Numbered from the stretch's first letter, positions 9,176 through 17,945 are shown. The stretch is 57,413 bases of DNA from Cytophagales bacterium (GCA_947457925.1 CANGYA010000004.1:1-57413), one strand, 5' to 3'. Notes: generated from the sequence alone by a model not told the origin. Made by a program: numbers and translations.

Positions 9176-9997
9176 TTATTGTTTTACAGTGAGATACATA
9201 GATTCAGAAGCCCCTTTCATTTTTTTCCAAGTTCCCAAACTTACGGTTCTGGTGAAGGTACTTCCGCCAAACTGTGCGCCATAGGAAAACGAATAGCCTT
9301 TGCTGTCTTTTTCAGGTAAAAACTCGATAGCCACTACAAAGTCCTTTTCAAAAACCAAATTATATTCGGTCAAATCAATTTCTAACCAACCTTTGCTCAG
9401 GTCTTTTTTGCAAAGAATTTGTTTTTCGACAAGCCTTTCTGCGGGCATTTCGTCTTTCACAGCATAAAAATTGATGCGAAACGTAGCCGAATTTATATTA
9501 ATGCCTTTCAAATAGACATTCAGTTTTTGGATTTCAGAAGTCTTATTTATCTCAATGAGTTTACCCATTTCTACAATGTCTTTGCCATCTTTACTCGTGG
9601 CACTGCCCCAAAGAAAAGGATTGGTTGATTTTGTGCCTATGGTTTTGATTTTGGGTTTTTGTTGCACCACAACAACTTCTTGAAGTGCCAAAACCTTTTC
9701 TTTTAAGTAAAAAACAGCCGTTTTTTCTTGCATAATTTGTTGGATAGGCATACTCATTTCCTCAAAACCCACACAAGAAAAAGTAAGAGTGTCTTGGGTA
9801 TTTTCGGCTTTAAGAGATAGTGAAAATTCGCCATTTTCATTGGCTACTGTGCCTATGTTTTTGTTTTTAATGCCAATATTCACATAGGCAATAGGCTGCT
9901 GATTGGTTTGTCGTACAACTCCAGTCAGAATAGTTTGGGCATAAAGTTGTGTATAAATGCAAGCCAAACAGAGGGAAAAAGCAATAAATTTGAACAT
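9176..9997 (-). CDS. Exported protein with CarboxypepD_reg-like N-terminal domain
   Basis: This 273-residue protein has a signal peptide ending near LYAQ21. Residues 22-105 form the CarboxypepD_reg-like beta-sandwich typical of Bacteroidota: TGVVRQTNQQPIAYVNIGI, then GTVANENGEFSL, then DTLTFSCVGFEE. The remaining 160 residues lack a recognised domain but look beta-rich. The same sandwich often precedes TonB-dependent receptors, but no barrel follows here. It is the first gene of the minus-strand operon that continues with the HExxH protein and the serine hydrolase. Confidence 0.82.
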   Translation of the reverse strand: MFKFIAFSLCLACIYTQLYAQTILTGVVRQTNQQPIAYVNIGIKNKNIGTVANENGEFSLSLKAENTQDTLTFSCVGFEEMSMPIQQIMQEKTAVFYLKEKVLALQEVVVVQQKPKIKTIGTKSTNPFLWGSATSKDGKDIVEMGKLIEINKTSEIQKLNVYLKGININSATFRINFYAVKDEMPAERLVEKQILCKKDLSKGWLEIDLTEYNLVFEKDFVVAIEFLPEKDSKGYSFSYGAQFGGSTFTRTVSLGTWKKMKGASESMYLTVKQ

Positions 9998-10156
9998 TGT
10001 CGTATAAAGAGTTTCACTCTAAGACCACACAATATTCAAAAAGGTTGCATCACTGTAAGTTAAAAAAAGATAAACTCTTATTAGTAGAACAAATATAGTT
10101 TTGTCTATGTATTAAATAGTTCTTCATTTTTTTACTAATTAATAATCAATAAATTT

Positions 10157-11635
10157 TTACACCCCCACCCCCAACAATAACCTATCATCTGTTGGGTGGT
10201 TTCCTCCTTGCCATTGTTCCATCTCTTGTTGAACGGCAACTTTTTGTGCCGTAATTGGCGTAGTTTGCAGACTTAACAAGAAAGATTTGAGTCTTTTTGA
10301 GCCGTATTTTTTGGTGTCTGTGCCGTCGAATTGGTCTGTGATACCATCAGAAAAAATATACACCGAGTCACCTTTTTGTAAAGGGATAGTTTGGGACTCA
10401 AATGTTTTTTCTTCATAAAAAGCATTGCCTATAGGCAGTTTGTTGCCTTTGTGTTCGGTCAGTTCATTGTTGCGGATAAGGTACAAAGGACGTTGGGCAG
10501 CAGCAAAATAGAGGGTAGTTTGCTCATTTTCTTGTGTGAGTTGGCAAAAAGCTATGTCCATTCCGTCTTTGAGTTCCGAACTTTTGTCTTGTTTCAAAAG
10601 GGCTATGACTTTTTTGTCTAACACCGTTAGAGCTTCGGCAGGATTACTAATGTTTAGTTCTTTTACGATTTGGTGCAACATATTCACCCCTATAATTGCC
10701 ATTAAACAGCCCGGTACACCATGCCCTGTGCAGTCTGCTACAGCAAAAAATATGTTCTCTTGGTGTTTTTCTACCCAATAAAAATCTCCACTTACAATGT
10801 CTTTGGGTTGATAAAAAACGAAACTATTAGGCAATAGTTGTTCTAACTGTTCGGGGGCTACTAATGTAGCTTTTTGTATGCGTCTGGCGTAGTTGATACT
10901 ATCTGTAATTTGCTTTGTTTTTCTTTCTATCAATTCTTTTTGTGAAATAATATTATCTCTCTGTGCTATAATTTCTACATTAATTTGATTAATTTCTTCA
11001 TTTTTATTCAAAATATCATTATTAGCCGTTTCTATTTGTGTAAGGTATTTGTCATTTTCATTTTTGAACAAATGTGTAGCCAAATACAGAATAAAAAACG
11101 CCAATATAATGTTACTGTAGCGTAGATACTGCATAATATCCCCCACCGTTGCCAAAGATTCTGCTACGGAAGGTGCATAAAATAGGCTATTGTCTATGAT
11201 ATAATAGGTTACAAAAAATATAATGACATTATAAAGAAACAAAATGTATTTTTCTATAACACTTGAACTTAGATAAATAGCCAAAACAGCCGTAGCAAAT
11301 AATAATAAATTAATATTTTTATCTGCAAATAATATACAAAGAGCCAAAAAATTAAGAGGTAAATAAATAGCAGAAACGACTCTTGCCAACAAGTATTGAC
11401 GTTGGTAATTAAAAAAAATGATTATCAAGGCTAAAGAGGCTGTTGGCAGATTGGCAAAGATGCCCGAATAATGCTTTTTAATTATAAACGGAACAAGATA
11501 AGCCAAAACCACAATAAGTCCCACTAACCAAATTTGGTTAATCAACCGAACTTTTTGTGCCTGAGCAAATGACAAGTCCCTGCCTACACCAAGATTTGCA
11601 GCTTTGAGCCAATAAGTATGAAAAAGAGATTTCAT
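10157..11635 (-). CDS. Membrane-anchored SpoIIE/PP2C-type serine phosphatase
   Basis: This 492-residue protein has about six membrane helices in residues 30-200. A coiled-coil linker follows (about 200-250), then a SpoIIE-type PPM phosphatase domain (about 265-492). The metal-binding segments GDFYWVEKH, VADCTGHGVPG and IFSDGITDQFDGTD are all present. Such proteins dephosphorylate anti-sigma-factor antagonists or related partners in response to a membrane-sensed signal. No anti-sigma kinase or antagonist gene is adjacent, so the target is unknown. It is divergent from the UDP-glucuronate decarboxylase gene. Confidence 0.9.
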   Translation of the reverse strand: MKSLFHTYWLKAANLGVGRDLSFAQAQKVRLINQIWLVGLIVVLAYLVPFIIKKHYSGIFANLPTASLALIIIFFNYQRQYLLARVVSAIYLPLNFLALCILFADKNINLLLFATAVLAIYLSSSVIEKYILFLYNVIIFFVTYYIIDNSLFYAPSVAESLATVGDIMQYLRYSNIILAFFILYLATHLFKNENDKYLTQIETANNDILNKNEEINQINVEIIAQRDNIISQKELIERKTKQITDSINYARRIQKATLVAPEQLEQLLPNSFVFYQPKDIVSGDFYWVEKHQENIFFAVADCTGHGVPGCLMAIIGVNMLHQIVKELNISNPAEALTVLDKKVIALLKQDKSSELKDGMDIAFCQLTQENEQTTLYFAAAQRPLYLIRNNELTEHKGNKLPIGNAFYEEKTFESQTIPLQKGDSVYIFSDGITDQFDGTDTKKYGSKRLKSFLLSLQTTPITAQKVAVQQEMEQWQGGNHPTDDRLLLGVGV

Positions 11636-11866
11636 TTGTCTTAAATTGTGTTTTTCGCCTTTTTCGTTTACGTGATAAGGCTTGAAAAGTTCTAAACCTA
11701 CTACTAACTTTCTTCAAGTTACAAATTTCAAGCCTATCAAAGCACCAAAGAGAGAACTTGCAAGTCTATTCAGATTATTTTTATTTTCAGGATAAAAGAG
11801 CTACTTTTGTGCGGTACATATAGTTTTGGGTTTCACAAAAACAGCTATTTATTCTCTCTACTCACC

Positions 11867-12802
11867 ATGAAAAGAGTATTAATAACAGGGGCTGCGGGCT
11901 TTTTAGGTTCACACCTTTGCGATAGATTTATTAAAGAAGGGTTTTATGTAATTGGCATGGACAACCTCATTACAGGTAACATGGAAAACATAGAACACCT
12001 TATGCCCCTTCCACAATTTGAGTTTCATCACCATGACGTAACCAAATATGTGCATATACCGGGTGATTTACACTATATTTTGCACTTTGCTTCTCCTGCC
12101 AGCCCGATTGACTACTTGAAAAAGCCGATTCAAACCTTGAAAGTAGGTTCTTTGGGTACACACAACTTGTTGGGTTTGGCGTTGTCTAAGAAAGCAAGAA
12201 TTTTGGTGGCTTCTACGTCTGAAGTGTATGGCGACCCTACTGTTCACCCACAAAATGAGGAGTATTGGGGCAATGTAAACTGCGTAGGTCCCAGAGGCGT
12301 ATATGACGAGGCTAAGAGATTCCAAGAGGCTATCACAATGGCATACCACAATATGCACCAAGTAGAAACCCGTATTGTACGTATTTTCAATACTTACGGA
12401 CCTCGTATGCGTCTTGATGATGGTAGAGTGCTGCCTGCATTTATGAGCCAAGCCCTGCGTGGCGAAGACCTCACAGTTTTTGGAGATGGTTCACAAACAA
12501 GGTCTTTCTGCTATGTAGATGACTTGGTAGATGGTATTTACAGACTCTTGTTCAGCGACTATCATTTGCCAATGAACGTAGGGAATCCAAGTGAAATTTC
12601 GATGAATGATTTTGGCAAAGAAATTATTGCATTGACAGGCACAAAACAAAAATTGGTGTACCACCCACTACCACAAGACGACCCGAAACAACGCTGCCCA
12701 GATATTACGAAGGCAAAAGCTATTTTGGGTTGGGAGCCAAAAATAGACCGTAAAGAAGGTTTGAAAAGAACTTATGAATATTTTAAAAATAAGGTAAAAT
12801 AG
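11867..12802 (+). CDS. uxs: UDP-glucuronate decarboxylase (UDP-xylose synthase), NAD-dependent SDR
   Basis: This extended-SDR sugar-nucleotide enzyme converts UDP-glucuronate to UDP-xylose, supplying cell-surface polysaccharide synthesis. The N-terminal Rossmann motif is [10 protein letters not shown]. The catalytic motif is YDEAK, inside [14 protein letters not shown], which is characteristic of [13 protein letters not shown] and the C-terminal [12 protein letters not shown] also fit. Starting at the ATG at 11867 gives 311 residues with the nucleotide-binding motif at the extreme N-terminus. A longer frame begins at 11807, but the added 20 residues are not needed by the family. No sugar-nucleotide neighbours are seen. 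Confidence 0.92.
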   Translation: MKRVLITGAAGFLGSHLCDRFIKEGFYVIGMDNLITGNMENIEHLMPLPQFEFHHHDVTKYVHIPGDLHYILHFASPASPIDYLKKPIQTLKVGSLGTHNLLGLALSKKARILVASTSEVYGDPTVHPQNEEYWGNVNCVGPRGVYDEAKRFQEAITMAYHNMHQVETRIVRIFNTYGPRMRLDDGRVLPAFMSQALRGEDLTVFGDGSQTRSFCYVDDLVDGIYRLLFSDYHLPMNVGNPSEISMNDFGKEIIALTGTKQKLVYHPLPQDDPKQRCPDITKAKAILGWEPKIDRKEGLKRTYEYFKNKVK

Positions 12803-12821
12803 GTGCTAATGCACTCATTTG

Positions 12822-12854
12822 AAAGATGTCATCTTTTGAAAAGATGACATCTTT
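12822..12854. repeat. AAAGATGTCATCTTT hairpin
   Basis: AAAGATGTCATCTTTT and AAAAGATGACATCTTT form a palindrome 20 bases after the uxs stop. It is the same family as the hairpins at 57-119 and 17970-18008. Confidence 0.75.
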
Positions 12855-12877
12855 ACGATTACTTTTTTAAGACTACC

Positions 12878-12918
12878 AAATAAAAAACACTCATTACTGT
12901 AATGAGTGTTTTTTATTT
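12878..12918 (+). terminator. Strong intrinsic terminator after uxs
   Basis: The arms AAATAAAAAACACTCATTA and TAATGAGTGTTTTTTATTT are perfect and the loop is three bases. A-rich and T-rich flanks allow termination in either direction. Confidence 0.85.
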
Positions 12919-13092
12919 GCCCTATCACAGCATTGAAAAATTTAACACTAAATTATACTTCAATAAACTACTGTTTACCAATTATTTAAGTAATTTTATT
13001 AAATCTAACGAAGGAAAGACATACAAAAAAAACAGCCGTTTCGTGCATAAATAAAAGATTTTTTTAAATTTGTTTTTCATAAAGCATTTGTG

Positions 13093-13722
13093 ATGAATAC
13101 ACCTTCCCATACAGAAGATTCGCCTCGCTATAGTGAAGGCGAAAAAAGTAAAATATTTAATGAAGAATTCATGCCACACATAACGGCAATGTATAATTTT
13201 GCCTATAAACTCGTGTTGGATGAAGATGACGCAAAGGATTTGGTACAAGATACTTATTTAAAGGCTTTTCGTTTTATCAACTCTTTCGAGAAAGGCACTA
13301 ATGCAAAGGCTTGGCTTTTTAAAATACTCAAAAACAGTTTTATCAATGAGTTTCGCAAGAAAAGTAAGCAACCTGCCAAAGTGGATTACCAAGAGGTAGA
13401 GCAAACTTACAATTCGGACTCTGTGGACGAGGACTTTACCGTAGATTTACGTTCAGAAACGGTACAAGAACTTATTGGCGATGAAGTTACGAATGCCCTC
13501 AACTCTTTGAGTGTGGAGTTTCGGACTATCATTATCTTGTGCGACTTAGAGGGTTTTACGTATGAAGAAATGGCAAAAATTTTAGATATTCCCATAGGTA
13601 CTGTCCGTTCAAGACTGCACCGAGCAAGGTTTATTTTACGCCAAAAACTCTTACTATACGCCAAAAACATGGGCTATGACACCTCCAAAACCGCAGAAGA
13701 AGGGGCAGAGGTAGAACTTTAG
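13093..13722 (+). CDS. ECF-type RNA polymerase sigma factor
   Basis: This 209-residue sigma-70-family factor has only regions 2 and 4. Region 2 includes EDDAKDLVQDTYLKAFRF and the -10-recognition part KAWLFKILKNSFINEFRKK. Region 4 is a helix-turn-helix, YEEMAKILDIPIGTVRSRLHRAR. The linker is acidic (about residues 110-130). A GTG at 13090 precedes the ATG at 13093, which is preferred. No anti-sigma gene is adjacent; pfkA follows after a palindrome and is probably transcribed separately. TAAATTTG at 13065-13072 may be its -7 element, but no good upstream TTG was found. Confidence 0.93.
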   Translation: MNTPSHTEDSPRYSEGEKSKIFNEEFMPHITAMYNFAYKLVLDEDDAKDLVQDTYLKAFRFINSFEKGTNAKAWLFKILKNSFINEFRKKSKQPAKVDYQEVEQTYNSDSVDEDFTVDLRSETVQELIGDEVTNALNSLSVEFRTIIILCDLEGFTYEEMAKILDIPIGTVRSRLHRARFILRQKLLLYAKNMGYDTSKTAEEGAEVEL

Positions 13723-13749
13723 TTTTTTTTATAGAAGTTATTAAAATTT

Positions 13750-13806
13750 GTAGCATAGACTTTAGTCTGTGTATTTACTATTTACACAGACTAAAGTCTA
13801 TGCTAC
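13750..13806. repeat. REP-like palindrome, ACTTTAGTCTGT family
   Basis: TGTAGCATAGACTTTAGTCT and its reverse complement flank a short loop. It fills the gap between the sigma-factor gene and pfkA. Confidence 0.8.
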
Positions 13807-13846
13807 AGAAAAAATACATTTTACAGTAAATCGAGATAAATTGAAA

Positions 13847-14818
13847 ATGAAAAAGATAGCCGTTTTTACTTCTGGTGGCGATGCCCCCGGTATGAATGCC
13901 TGCATACGGGCTGTGGTTCGCAGTTCATTGTTTTATGGCTTACAAGTGTACGGAATTTACAAGGGTTATAATGGCATGATTGCTGGCGAAATCAAAGAGC
14001 TACATTCACAATCTGTAAGCAATATTATACAACGTGGCGGTACGATTTTGAAGTCTGCCCGCAGCGAAGAATTTAAAACCAAAGAAGGCAGAGCCAAAGC
14101 CTATGAAAACCTGAAGACACATGGCATAGAGGGTTTGGTGGCTATTGGTGGTAATGGTACGTTTACAGGGGCAGAGCTTTTTCATGCCGAATATGGTATT
14201 CCGATTGTAGGCGTACCGGGTACTATAGACAATGACCTCTACGGAACAGACTACACGCTGGGTTTTGATACGGCGGTAAACACTGCCTTAGAAGCTATAG
14301 ACAAAATTCGTGATACGGCAGACTCCCACGACAGAGTGTTTTTTATAGAGGTAATGGGCAGAGATTCGGGCTATATTGCAATGGAGTGCGGTATTGGTGG
14401 CGGTGCGGAGATAGTCCTGATTCCTGAAAGAGATGACAGCATCGACAATGTGATTAGCACCTTGCGAGATGGTTTCAATAGGTCAAAAACTTCGTCTATT
14501 GTCATTGTGGCAGAGGGCGAAGAAATTGGCAATGCCAACAGCATAGCTCGTTTGGTCAAAAATAAATTGAAACAATTAGACATTCGGGTTACTACTTTGG
14601 GGCATATTCAGCGTGGCGGTGCGCCGTCTGGCTATGACCGTACACTGGGTAGCCGTTTGGGTTTGGCTGCCGTAGAAGGTTTGATGAAGGGCATGAGCAA
14701 TGTGATGGCGGGCATGGTCAATAACCAACTTATCTACACACCTTTTGGCGATACCATTCGCAAGAAAAAACAAATTAATCAAGATTTGATGCGGTTGGTG
14801 CAGATTTTAAGTATTTAA
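13847..14818 (+). CDS. pfkA: 6-phosphofructokinase
   Basis: This glycolytic enzyme phosphorylates fructose 6-phosphate at C1. Starting at the ATG at 13847 gives 323 residues, the usual bacterial length, with SGGDAPGMNA at the N-terminus. The catalytic segment PGTIDNDLYGTDYT, EVMGRDSGYIA and GHIQRGGAPSGYDR are all present. The nucleotide-binding motif, normally GGDGS/T, reads GGNGT here (codons near 14149-14163), replacing the aspartate that contacts Mg-ATP in the E. coli enzyme. The Gly of ATP-dependent enzymes is retained after it; PPi-dependent forms have Asp at that position. An upstream in-frame start at 13769 would run through the palindrome and is rejected. Confidence 0.95.
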   Translation: MKKIAVFTSGGDAPGMNACIRAVVRSSLFYGLQVYGIYKGYNGMIAGEIKELHSQSVSNIIQRGGTILKSARSEEFKTKEGRAKAYENLKTHGIEGLVAIGGNGTFTGAELFHAEYGIPIVGVPGTIDNDLYGTDYTLGFDTAVNTALEAIDKIRDTADSHDRVFFIEVMGRDSGYIAMECGIGGGAEIVLIPERDDSIDNVISTLRDGFNRSKTSSIVIVAEGEEIGNANSIARLVKNKLKQLDIRVTTLGHIQRGGAPSGYDRTLGSRLGLAAVEGLMKGMSNVMAGMVNNQLIYTPFGDTIRKKKQINQDLMRLVQILSI

Positions 14819-14836
14819 ACTTTGTAATTAGCTAAT

Positions 14837-15022
14837 TGTCTGACACTTTTTAGGGTTGTGCTATGAATTGTTATATGTAGTGTTCCAAAATCCCTATAAA
14901 GATGTAATCTTTCTAAAAGATTGCATCTTTATAGAGTTTCTTCAACACAATCAACTTATTTCTTTGAAAAAAATTAGTTTTGCTATGAGTTTTTAAAGCA
15001 CAATACTATAAAGTGTCAGACA
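14837..15022. repeat. MITE-like repeat, copy C, inside an outer inverted repeat
   Basis: The core (14852-15007) is the inverted counterpart of copies A and B, with degenerate ends AGGGTTGTGCT/AGCACAATACT and the internal hairpin GATGTAATC/GATTGCATC. It is flanked by a perfect 13-base inverted repeat, TGTCTGACACTTT (14837-14849) and AAAGTGTCAGACA (15010-15022). The 502-base gap 14819-15320 holds this element, the hairpin at 15211 and no recognisable gene. Confidence 0.75.
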
Positions 15023-15210
15023 TTTTTTTTAGTTGTAACCAATGAAAGTAAAAAAAGAGTTGCAGCATAGATTAGACTAATTTCTCTCTAAATGCTAAAA
15101 GCAGGAAAAACAGTAACTTAACTTAGAAAACTTAATTTATGCCATGTGGCGTGAGCAGTGGGAAAAAACTGATAAAGAATAAAGCAGTGATATGTTATTT
15201 AACTATTATA

Positions 15211-15261
15211 AAAGAAGTCATTTTGCGAGAGGTAGCACCTTTCAAAAAAATGACTTCTTTG
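15211..15261. repeat. Hairpin with conserved loop (TTGCGAGAGGT...)
   Basis: The arms AAAGAAGTCATTTT/AAAAATGACTTCTTT enclose the loop TGCGAGAGGTAGCACCTTTC. The reverse complement of the loop at 34569-34617 is nearly the same, while its arms have a different sequence. Confidence 0.65.
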
Positions 15262-15320
15262 TACTTAAGCACTTTTTTTGAAAATAAATACTAAATTAGC
15301 CCTACTTATATAGGAAGCCA

Positions 15321-16205
15321 ATGAAAAAAATCATCTTGTTAAGCTGTTTACTGTGGTATGTATGTCCACAATTTACCTTTGCACAAAACACCAACCCAGA
15401 CATTCAAAACCTATTGTTGGGCAAACGGTGGGGGTTGCGGTACTTTATTGAGCAAACCAATAATTTATATGATACCCTGATTCGGGTGCATGACTGCCAA
15501 AACGAATTTATAGAAATTACTGCCAATGGTCGTTTTTTATCGACAGACCTCCTCAAAGAAGGTCGTTGGTCATTGAACGGAGATTTGTTGAAACTCCGCA
15601 AAAGTTCGGGCGGGAAATACAAAAATGTACGCATCAAATATTTGACAAAAGACAGTTTGGTATTGGTAGATGACGAAGTAGCCACAGATGTTTTCATAGA
15701 AACTTACAAACTTTGCGACCTTACAGACACCACATTCATAGACACTCGTGAAATCAAAGAAGTGCGTAAAAGTTGGGGCATGACTGTAGGCGGGCAGACT
15801 TTTCGCGGAACTTTTGTGGAAGTAGGGCTTGCCAATGCCAAATTTGAGTGGAACAAGGTCTTTTATGCTGCCCACGTTGCCGTAGAAGCTGCCCCATGGC
15901 AAAATAATTATGGTATTTCTGCTAATGTATGGTCAGAAGATATTGCGTTGTACGGTATGGGGATTGTAAGTTATACAGATTTTCAAGATGCTATTGTGGG
16001 TTTTCGTCCTATGTTGGGGCTTAGTGCCAACCGCCTACTCAACCAAACATGGACAGCCCATATTGCCTACAGCTATACTTTCTTTCTTGGTTTAAAGAAA
16101 TTTGACAACATTAACCAACACGCCATTACGCTAAGAGCCTATATACCGTTTAGTAATAGTGTGAAAAAAGTACGCAGGATTATTAAACAAGGGGTAGATT
16201 ATTAA
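15321..16205 (+). CDS. Exported protein, lipocalin-like N-terminal region, function unknown
   Basis: This 294-residue protein has a signal peptide ending near FTFAQ. Residues 25-140 look like a lipocalin-type beta sandwich: GKRWGLRYF, then EFIEITANGRFLSTDLLKEGRWSL, then DSLVLVDD. This pattern is common in small Bacteroidota exported proteins. Residues 160-290 alternate hydrophobic and polar residues with aromatic ends, and could form further membrane-associated beta strands. It stands alone between repeat-filled gaps. Function is not assigned. Confidence 0.72.
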   Translation: MKKIILLSCLLWYVCPQFTFAQNTNPDIQNLLLGKRWGLRYFIEQTNNLYDTLIRVHDCQNEFIEITANGRFLSTDLLKEGRWSLNGDLLKLRKSSGGKYKNVRIKYLTKDSLVLVDDEVATDVFIETYKLCDLTDTTFIDTREIKEVRKSWGMTVGGQTFRGTFVEVGLANAKFEWNKVFYAAHVAVEAAPWQNNYGISANVWSEDIALYGMGIVSYTDFQDAIVGFRPMLGLSANRLLNQTWTAHIAYSYTFFLGLKKFDNINQHAITLRAYIPFSNSVKKVRRIIKQGVDY

Positions 16206-16210
16206 AGTTT

Positions 16211-16505
16211 TGTAGCATAGACTTTAGTCCAATGCTATTAAGCTAAGAAAAGTATTTTAAGTGCCGTAGGCACGTAATATTTATAGTAATGCTATTTTCT
16301 TCTATCTCAAAGTGCCGTAGGCACGAAACTATGTCGTGCCTACGGCACTTTAAAAGGGAATTGAGGTTTGTTTTTTCTATAAATATGTCGTGCCTAACGG
16401 CACTAAAAAATAATTTCTTAGCTTAATAGCATTGGACTTTAGTCTGTGTAGTAATTACTTGATTAACAAAATATTATATACACAGACTAAAGTCTATGCT
16501 ACAGG
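16211..16505. repeat. REP-like palindrome interrupted by a second element
   Basis: The outer element is of the ACTTTAGTCTGT family, with left arm TGTAGCATAGACTTTAGTC at 16211-16229 and right part from 16435 to about 16505. It is split by an inner element at 16230-16434. GACTTTAGTC stands on both sides of the inner element (16220-16229 and 16435-16444), consistent with a target-site duplication. This explains most of the 468-base gap 16206-16673. Confidence 0.8.
16230..16434. mobile_element. 205-bp MITE-like insertion with 20-bp terminal inverted repeats
   Basis: The ends are CAATGCTATTAAGCTAAGAA and its perfect reverse complement. Inside are four related copies, in both orientations, of the small palindromic unit GTGCCGTAGGCACG (near 16261, 16312, 16336 and 16388). 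It encodes no protein, so a transposase supplied from elsewhere would be required. Confidence 0.75.
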
Positions 16506-16552
16506 TTTTAATAGTATATATTTTTTGTCGTAATTAGTAATGTTTACAGATT

Positions 16553-16582
16553 TTGCAAACACGCAAAAAAAAATTATCTTTG
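16553..16582 (+). promoter_or_regulatory. Bacteroidota-type promoter for the KBL/SPT-like gene
   Basis: TTG at 16553-16555, a 19-base spacer, then TATCTTTG at 16575-16582 fit the primary sigma consensus of the phylum. A leader of about 85 bases would precede the GTG start. Confidence 0.6.
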
Positions 16583-16673
16583 CACCGTTTTTGTTTACCA
16601 AAACATCAACCAAACATCACAATTCGTTCATTAAGAGCATTTCATTTGTTTACTCAATAACAGGTTTATAGAC

Positions 16674-17945
16674 GTGGATTTATTTGAAAGATTAGTGCAG
16701 AATAAAGGACCTTTGGGTCAGCACTCAGGCGTAGCACATGGCTATTTCGCATTCCCTAAATTGGAGGGAGAAATTGGACCTCACATGAAATTTAGAGGCA
16801 AAGACGTATTGAACTGGAGCTTAAACGACTATATCGGTTTGGCGAATCACCCAGAAGTACGTAAGGCAGACGCAGAAGGAGCAGCTAAATTCGGTTTGGC
16901 GTACCCAATGGGAGCAAGAATGATGTCTGGCAACTCTGATATGATAGAGGAATTTGAGAAGCAATTAGCCAACTTCGTAGGCAAAGAAGATGCAATGTTG
17001 ATGAATTTTGGCTACCAAGGCATTATGTCTGTGATAGATGCTATTTTGAGTCGCCAAGATGCCGTAGTGTATGACTCTGAATGTCATGCGTGTATCATTG
17101 ACGGTTTGAAAATGAACTTTGCAAAACGGTTTGTATTCCCACATAATAACATCGAGAATTGCGAAAAACAATTAGAAAGAGCTACCAAGTGGGTACAAAA
17201 TACAGGCGGTTCTATTTTGGTAATTACCGAAGGCGTATTCGGTATGTTGGGCGACATGGGCAAATTGAAAGAAATTGTTGCCTTGAAAAAGAAATTTAAC
17301 TTCCGTTTATTAGTAGATGACGCACATGGTTTTGGCACTATGGGCAAAACGGGTGCAGGTGTAGGCGAAGAACAAGGCGTACAAAATGAAATTGATTTGT
17401 ACTTCTCTACTTTTGCTAAGTCTATGGCAAGTATTGGAGCTTTTGTGGCAGGACCGAAGGACGTTTTGATGTTCTTGCGTTACAACACAAGGTCACAAAT
17501 TTTTGCGAAAACCCTACCTATGCCAATCGTGTATGGTAACATGAAAAGATTGGAATTGTTGCGTACCAAACCAGAATTGAAACAAAAATTGTGGACTATT
17601 ACGCATGCCTTACAAAACGGCTTGAAGGAAAGAGGTTTTAAAATAGGTGTTTGTGAAACGCCTGTTACACCTGTATTCCTGAATGGTGGCGAAGTAGAAG
17701 CAGCAGGTATGATTGTAGATTTGAGAGAAAACTATGGCGTATTTACGTCTATCGTATTGTACCCTGTAGTTCCTAAAGGTATAATTTTGTTGCGTTTAAT
17801 TCCTACAGCTTCGCACACTTTGGAAGATGTAGAACGTACTATCAAGGCTTTTGAGGCGGTATCAGACAAGTTGAAAAGTGGACACTACGCAGAACACGGT
17901 ATGAAATATGCCATCAGCGTAATGCCAGCTACCACAAATGCGTAA
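16674..17945 (+). CDS. PLP-dependent alpha-oxoamine synthase (KBL / serine palmitoyltransferase-like)
   Basis: This 423-residue fold-type I PLP enzyme belongs to the alpha-oxoamine synthase group, which condenses an amino acid with an acyl thioester. Seen are NWSLNDYIGLANHPEV, YPMGARMMSGN, the cofactor-stacking region YDSECHACIIDG, LLVDDAHGFG, and the Schiff-base lysine in TFAKSMAS. The start is GTG at 16674, immediately followed by the conserved N-terminus; no closer ATG exists. In this phylum such enzymes make sphingolipid bases (serine palmitoyltransferase) or sulfonolipid bases (cysteate acyltransferase). The window does not decide between them, and 2-amino-3-ketobutyrate ligase is less likely without a threonine dehydrogenase nearby. 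Confidence 0.85.
   Translation: MDLFERLVQNKGPLGQHSGVAHGYFAFPKLEGEIGPHMKFRGKDVLNWSLNDYIGLANHPEVRKADAEGAAKFGLAYPMGARMMSGNSDMIEEFEKQLANFVGKEDAMLMNFGYQGIMSVIDAILSRQDAVVYDSECHACIIDGLKMNFAKRFVFPHNNIENCEKQLERATKWVQNTGGSILVITEGVFGMLGDMGKLKEIVALKKKFNFRLLVDDAHGFGTMGKTGAGVGEEQGVQNEIDLYFSTFAKSMASIGAFVAGPKDVLMFLRYNTRSQIFAKTLPMPIVYGNMKRLELLRTKPELKQKLWTITHALQNGLKERGFKIGVCETPVTPVFLNGGEVEAAGMIVDLRENYGVFTSIVLYPVVPKGIILLRLIPTASHTLEDVERTIKAFEAVSDKLKSGHYAEHGMKYAISVMPATTNA

Noticed and set aside
13769-13846. N-terminal extension of pfkA
   Set aside because: The extension is encoded by the REP-like palindrome and is absent from the family; the ATG at 13847 places the conserved glycine motif correctly.
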